A stretch of DNA of 6,288 nt, taken from an uncultured Bacteroidales bacterium. Lineage in GTDB: Bacteria > Bacteroidota > Bacteroidia > Bacteroidales > Lentimicrobiaceae. The notes beneath the pieces are model-generated. The model saw only the letters and a program-made list of their open reading frames with translations, was not told the origin of the DNA and made no database searches. Shown here in pieces: positions 3,706-6,288 of the stretch. A program made the translations under genes and the position numbers. The DNA is taken from assembly GCA_937864935.1 (NCBI GenBank), contig CALMDN010000427.1:1-6288 (forward strand), written 5' to 3'. The first letter of the stretch is position 1. Each line of letters begins with the position of its first letter.

Positions 3706-6288
3706 ATGAAAATCCCGACAAGCTATCTCATTCCGCTTATTCTCATCTTATTACTGACAATTGCCTTTTTCCCGGCCAGAAAGTATTATCTCTTTCTGAA
3801 GGAACCAACAGCTCAGCTTACCGACGCCGTTCCACCTGAAACGGCATTGATCCTGAAGGCAGCCTCTCTCAATAAACTGATGGAAATTGTCACGGGATCT
3901 CCCCTGCTCATTCAGACGGAAGCAGCTCATGATCAGCTGAGAATCAAAGATATCACTGAAAAACTGAAGGAATACACACTAAAAAACAGCTTCTTTCGCG
4001 AGATAGCCGATCAGCAGGAGGTCATCCTTTGCATCGTTCCTGACTCAGGCAAAAAACCCCGGGTGCTGCTGCTGCTGAATACCGGCAAGCTGACTTCAAC
4101 GAAGTTGCGGAAACAGGTTTCAGACCTCCTCAGTCCAGGTGAACAACTGCTTGAAGATAAAACCTTACCCCTGAAAGCATTCAGCCTGATTTCGGGTGAC
4201 AACAGGGTTTGGGTATATGCTCACCGGGGGCTGATGGCCGTTGCTTTCAGCAAAGAGACTCTGAGTGCATCTGCCCGAACCCTGCGCTCAGATCAGCACC
4301 TCTCTGATGATGCGGGTTTCAGGGAACTTTCTGAAACTTCGGGAAAAAAGGTTGACGGGGTCCTCATGATCAACAGTCTGAACCTGGCCGGCAGTCTATT
4401 TAAGGAGAAAGATAACAATCCGCTGAAATTCAACGGCTCACCATTTGACGGGTGGATGTCGCTTGACCTGCACATTTCTGAGGACAGGATTCTGATGGAT
4501 GGGTTCACCTCCGGAAAGGAATCCCCCTCACTCTTCGCTTCCCAGGAACCTGTGGATGCTGCTTTTGCCGGAAACCTGCCGGCAAATACCGCTTTTGCGG
4601 TCATGGTTTCGGTAAATGAACCCGGGAAATACAGTGCATTCTTTTACGATTACGACACCCTCCACTGCACAGGCTACGACTCGGCAAACCAGTGTTCCTC
4701 AAAGGAGATCTTCAGAAAGAGTGAACAACTGAATGCCTGGATGGGAAATACACTCTGTTTTGCAGCTTTTCCATCCTATTTTTCAGGGAACAGACAATCC
4801 AGCATTGTGCTTATCGAACTGAAAAGTGCCGACAGTGCCAGAATGATGTTAAAACCATTCATTCGTCCCTATGAACAAGGAATCGGTCAACTCGCCGACA
4901 AGCAACTGCTCCGCAACCTATGGGGCAGAATCTTTGCCGGGGGACCGGAGCAGTATTGCATTTTTCATGGGAACGTTCTGGCGATATCCCCTGATCCTGA
5001 CATCCTGAAATCTTATATGGCTAATGAACAGCTATTTGCGCAAAGCAGCTTGTACAAAAAGGCTCATGCTGTCATCTCCGACAGAAGCAACCTGTTGATT
5101 CTGGCCAAAGGCAATATATGGAGCAGGGTTTTCAGCAAAGGTAACGATATAGTCAATCCGGTGGCTGCCCGTGACTGGTCGTGGCCACTGAGCAACACAA
5201 GCCTGGCCGGACTCCAGCTCAGTGCAGGAGGCCGGATGCTTTATACCCATGCCTTTGTAATTTCAGAAAATACCGGCACCGCAACCGACGATTCAGCCCC
5301 GGATGAACTGAAGGTTGAAAACGATACACTACAGTCAGCTCCAGTTGAAGAGAAACCCGCCCTAAACGCCGGAAAGAGCCCTTCATCAATACCAGCAGCC
5401 TTCAGGCTGATGGTTCCGGCCAACCCGGGAAAAATAAGCAGAACCGTGTTTGCCGTTAAGGGGAATGTCATTGAGGCTTATGGTGCTGATGGCGAAAAAC
5501 AATGGACATACACCATGAAGGAAGACCTGCCGGCTGCCATTTTCGAAGCCGGCAGAAAAGGCTCGTCAGAAAGGCATTTTCTCATAGCGGGAAACAGATC
5601 CCTGGTCATGCTTGACATGAATGGCAGTGAGGTGAGAAATTCATCGGTAAAAATACCTTCACCATTACAGGGGGAAGCGGCCCTCTTTGATTACGACCGG
5701 ACGAAAGATTACAGGATGATTTACAGGGGAAGCGATCACAAAATCTTCCTGATCAGTATGGATGGAAAAACCTTACCTGACTGGACTTTACCGCAATCGG
5801 AAAATGCACTTGCCGGACCGCCGGTGTTCATCAGAACCGCCGGGAAGGATTTCATCCTTTATGCTGACAGCAAGGGAAAGGTTAGCATCACCGACCGGAA
5901 GGGCAGAACAAGAATTGCAGCCGCCGAGGGGTTCAGGAAATCGCTGAGATGCGGAATATTCGAAAACCGCAGCAACAGCAAAGGTTTATTCCTGATGGCA
6001 TCGGCTGAGGGAGAACTGGCCTATATCAATTCAGAAGGGGTGATCAGCCTGAGTAAGTTTGGCAATCACGGAAAAGACCCGTGGTTTACCTATCTCGATT
6101 TCAATGGCGATGGCAATGAAGATTTTATCTTTTCAGGTAAACAGAAGCTGACAGTTTACAATAAAATGAAAAATGTATTGCTGAATCTTGAGCTTCCGGG
6201 CGACAATTTTTCTGACCCGGCTATTTACACAACGGCAAAAACATGGTGGATAGCGATTCGAATCAGAAACTCAGGAGAAATTATCCTG
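3706..6288 (+). CDS. Large membrane-anchored envelope protein: duplicated domain plus beta-propeller, 3' end outside window
   Basis: The frame is open for 861 codons from the ATG at 3706 to the window end without a stop. Residues 6-23 form one hydrophobic helix preceded by a Lys and followed by ARK. With no lipobox Cys and no strong cleavage site, it is probably an uncleaved anchor holding the rest in the periplasm. Residues about 41-267 and 290-518 are two diverged copies of one domain. Openings such as VPPETALIL and LPANTAFAV recall DUF3352 proteins, but I am not sure of that family. Residues about 520-565 are an acidic, Pro/Ser/Ala-rich linker. From about 581 on, a propeller repeats every 44-47 residues. 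D798-x-N-x-D802-G-x-x-D806 is a calcium-loop-like motif in one blade. The ATG choice is supported by the promoter 24 bases upstream and the immediate membrane helix. No catalytic motif was found. Scaffold, binding or assembly roles are possible but unproven. Confidence 0.85.
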   Translation, partial: MKIPTSYLIPLILILLLTIAFFPARKYYLFLKEPTAQLTDAVPPETALILKAASLNKLMEIVTGSPLLIQTEAAHDQLRIKDITEKLKEYTLKNSFFREIADQQEVILCIVPDSGKKPRVLLLLNTGKLTSTKLRKQVSDLLSPGEQLLEDKTLPLKAFSLISGDNRVWVYAHRGLMAVAFSKETLSASARTLRSDQHLSDDAGFRELSETSGKKVDGVLMINSLNLAGSLFKEKDNNPLKFNGSPFDGWMSLDLHISEDRILMDGFTSGKESPSLFASQEPVDAAFAGNLPANTAFAVMVSVNEPGKYSAFFYDYDTLHCTGYDSANQCSSKEIFRKSEQLNAWMGNTLCFAAFPSYFSGNRQSSIVLIELKSADSARMMLKPFIRPYEQGIGQLADKQLLRNLWGRIFAGGPEQYCIFHGNVLAISPDPDILKSYMANEQLFAQSSLYKKAHAVISDRSNLLILAKGNIWSRVFSKGNDIVNPVAARDWSWPLSNTSLAGLQLSAGGRMLYTHAFVISENTGTATDDSAPDELKVENDTLQSAPVEEKPALNAGKSPSSIPAAFRLMVPANPGKISRTVFAVKGNVIEAYGADGEKQWTYTMKEDLPAAIFEAGRKGSSERHFLIAGNRSLVMLDMNGSEVRNSSVKIPSPLQGEAALFDYDRTKDYRMIYRGSDHKIFLISMDGKTLPDWTLPQSENALAGPPVFIRTAGKDFILYADSKGKVSITDRKGRTRIAAAEGFRKSLRCGIFENRSNSKGLFLMASAEGELAYINSEGVISLSKFGNHGKDPWFTYLDFNGDGNEDFIFSGKQKLTVYNKMKNVLLNLELPGDNFSDPAIYTTAKTWWIAIRIRNSGEIIL
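3826..5259 (+). repeat. Tandem duplication of a domain of about 249 residues (protein level)
   Basis: Within the large envelope protein, landmarks recur at a nearly fixed offset. Pro43-Pro44 of VPPETA matches Pro292-Ala293 of LPANTA (offset 249). The strand around VLLLLN (120-125) matches IVLIEL (367-372, offset 247). His173-Arg-Gly-Leu-Met-Ala matches His421-Gly-Asn-Val-Leu-Ala (offset 248). Phe205 matches Tyr450 (offset 245), and Pro239 matches Pro485 (offset 246). WMSLDL...ILMDGF (250-267) matches LAGLQL...LYTHAF (500-517). No DNA-level repetition is evident, so the duplication is old. Confidence 0.7.
5455..6288 (+). repeat. Beta-propeller blades, six repeats plus a partial seventh
   Basis: A 14-residue hairpin motif (turn, hydrophobic strand, turn with Gly) starts at protein residues 584, 628, 675, 721, 766, 810 and 854. 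Examples are GSDHKIFLISMDGK (675-688), DSKGKVSITDRKGR (721-734) and SAEGELAYINSEGV (766-779). The spacings of 44, 47, 46, 45, 44 and 44 are typical of PQQ-like or related propeller blades. The window ends inside the seventh copy, so one or more blades and the stop codon lie beyond base 6288. Confidence 0.7.

Noticed and set aside
3820..5445. A CRISPR array, tRNA, rRNA, insertion sequence or phage element anywhere in the window
   Set aside because: No short regular DNA repeats, cloverleaf, rRNA stretch, transposase motif or terminal inverted repeats were seen; the repeats found are at protein level only.
4011..5471. Four - strand open frames of 63-103 codons (4011-4202, 4293-4604, 5032-5250, 5241-5471)
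   Set aside because: All lie antisense to the long + strand frame, whose domain duplication and propeller period show that it is the real gene.
5762..5947. 61-codon + strand open frame
   Set aside because: It is a shifted frame inside the propeller region; the main frame keeps its repeat pattern straight through it.
6241..6288. Possible frameshift near the window end, suggested by the unusual WWIAIRIRNSGE segment
   Set aside because: The NSGE turn falls at the expected propeller spacing (residue 854 onward, 44 after the previous copy), so the frame appears intact.

Overview
The window looks like chromosomal DNA from a Bacteroidota organism, with moderate GC content (near half by eye). Four things point there. 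Two promoters in the central intergenic gap match the TAnnTTTG -7 element used by the Bacteroidota primary sigma factor. The gene starts lack clear Shine-Dalgarno sequences. A polytopic membrane protein resembling the Bacteroidota family DUF6427 follows purD. The envelope proteins are of a style typical of the phylum. I cannot name a genus.

Left part (1-2576, all + strand): the 3' two thirds or more of purD (purine synthesis), then 17 bases later a DUF6427-like membrane protein, then 63 bases later rnhB (ribonuclease HII). These look like one housekeeping transcription unit. It ends at a strong hairpin (2596-2625) squeezed between the rnhB stop and the stop of the convergent next gene.

Right part (2631-6288): two divergent genes share a 181-base intergenic region. 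On the - strand is a 297-residue exported, probably outer-membrane beta-barrel protein. On the + strand is a large envelope protein of at least 861 residues that runs off the window end. Reading it residue by residue shows a single N-terminal membrane anchor, a tandem duplication of a roughly 249-residue domain (DUF3352-like in style, identity uncertain), a low-complexity linker, and a beta-propeller with a period of 44-47 residues, of which six repeats and the start of a seventh are visible.

The two divergent promoters have the same layout (TCTG, 18-base spacer, TAnnTTTG) and are placed symmetrically about position 3615. This suggests that the barrel and the anchored propeller protein are expressed together as an envelope pair. 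That pair is the least explained part of the window. The left part is ordinary core genome, apart from a Lys-to-Gln change at a conserved ATP-site position in PurD.
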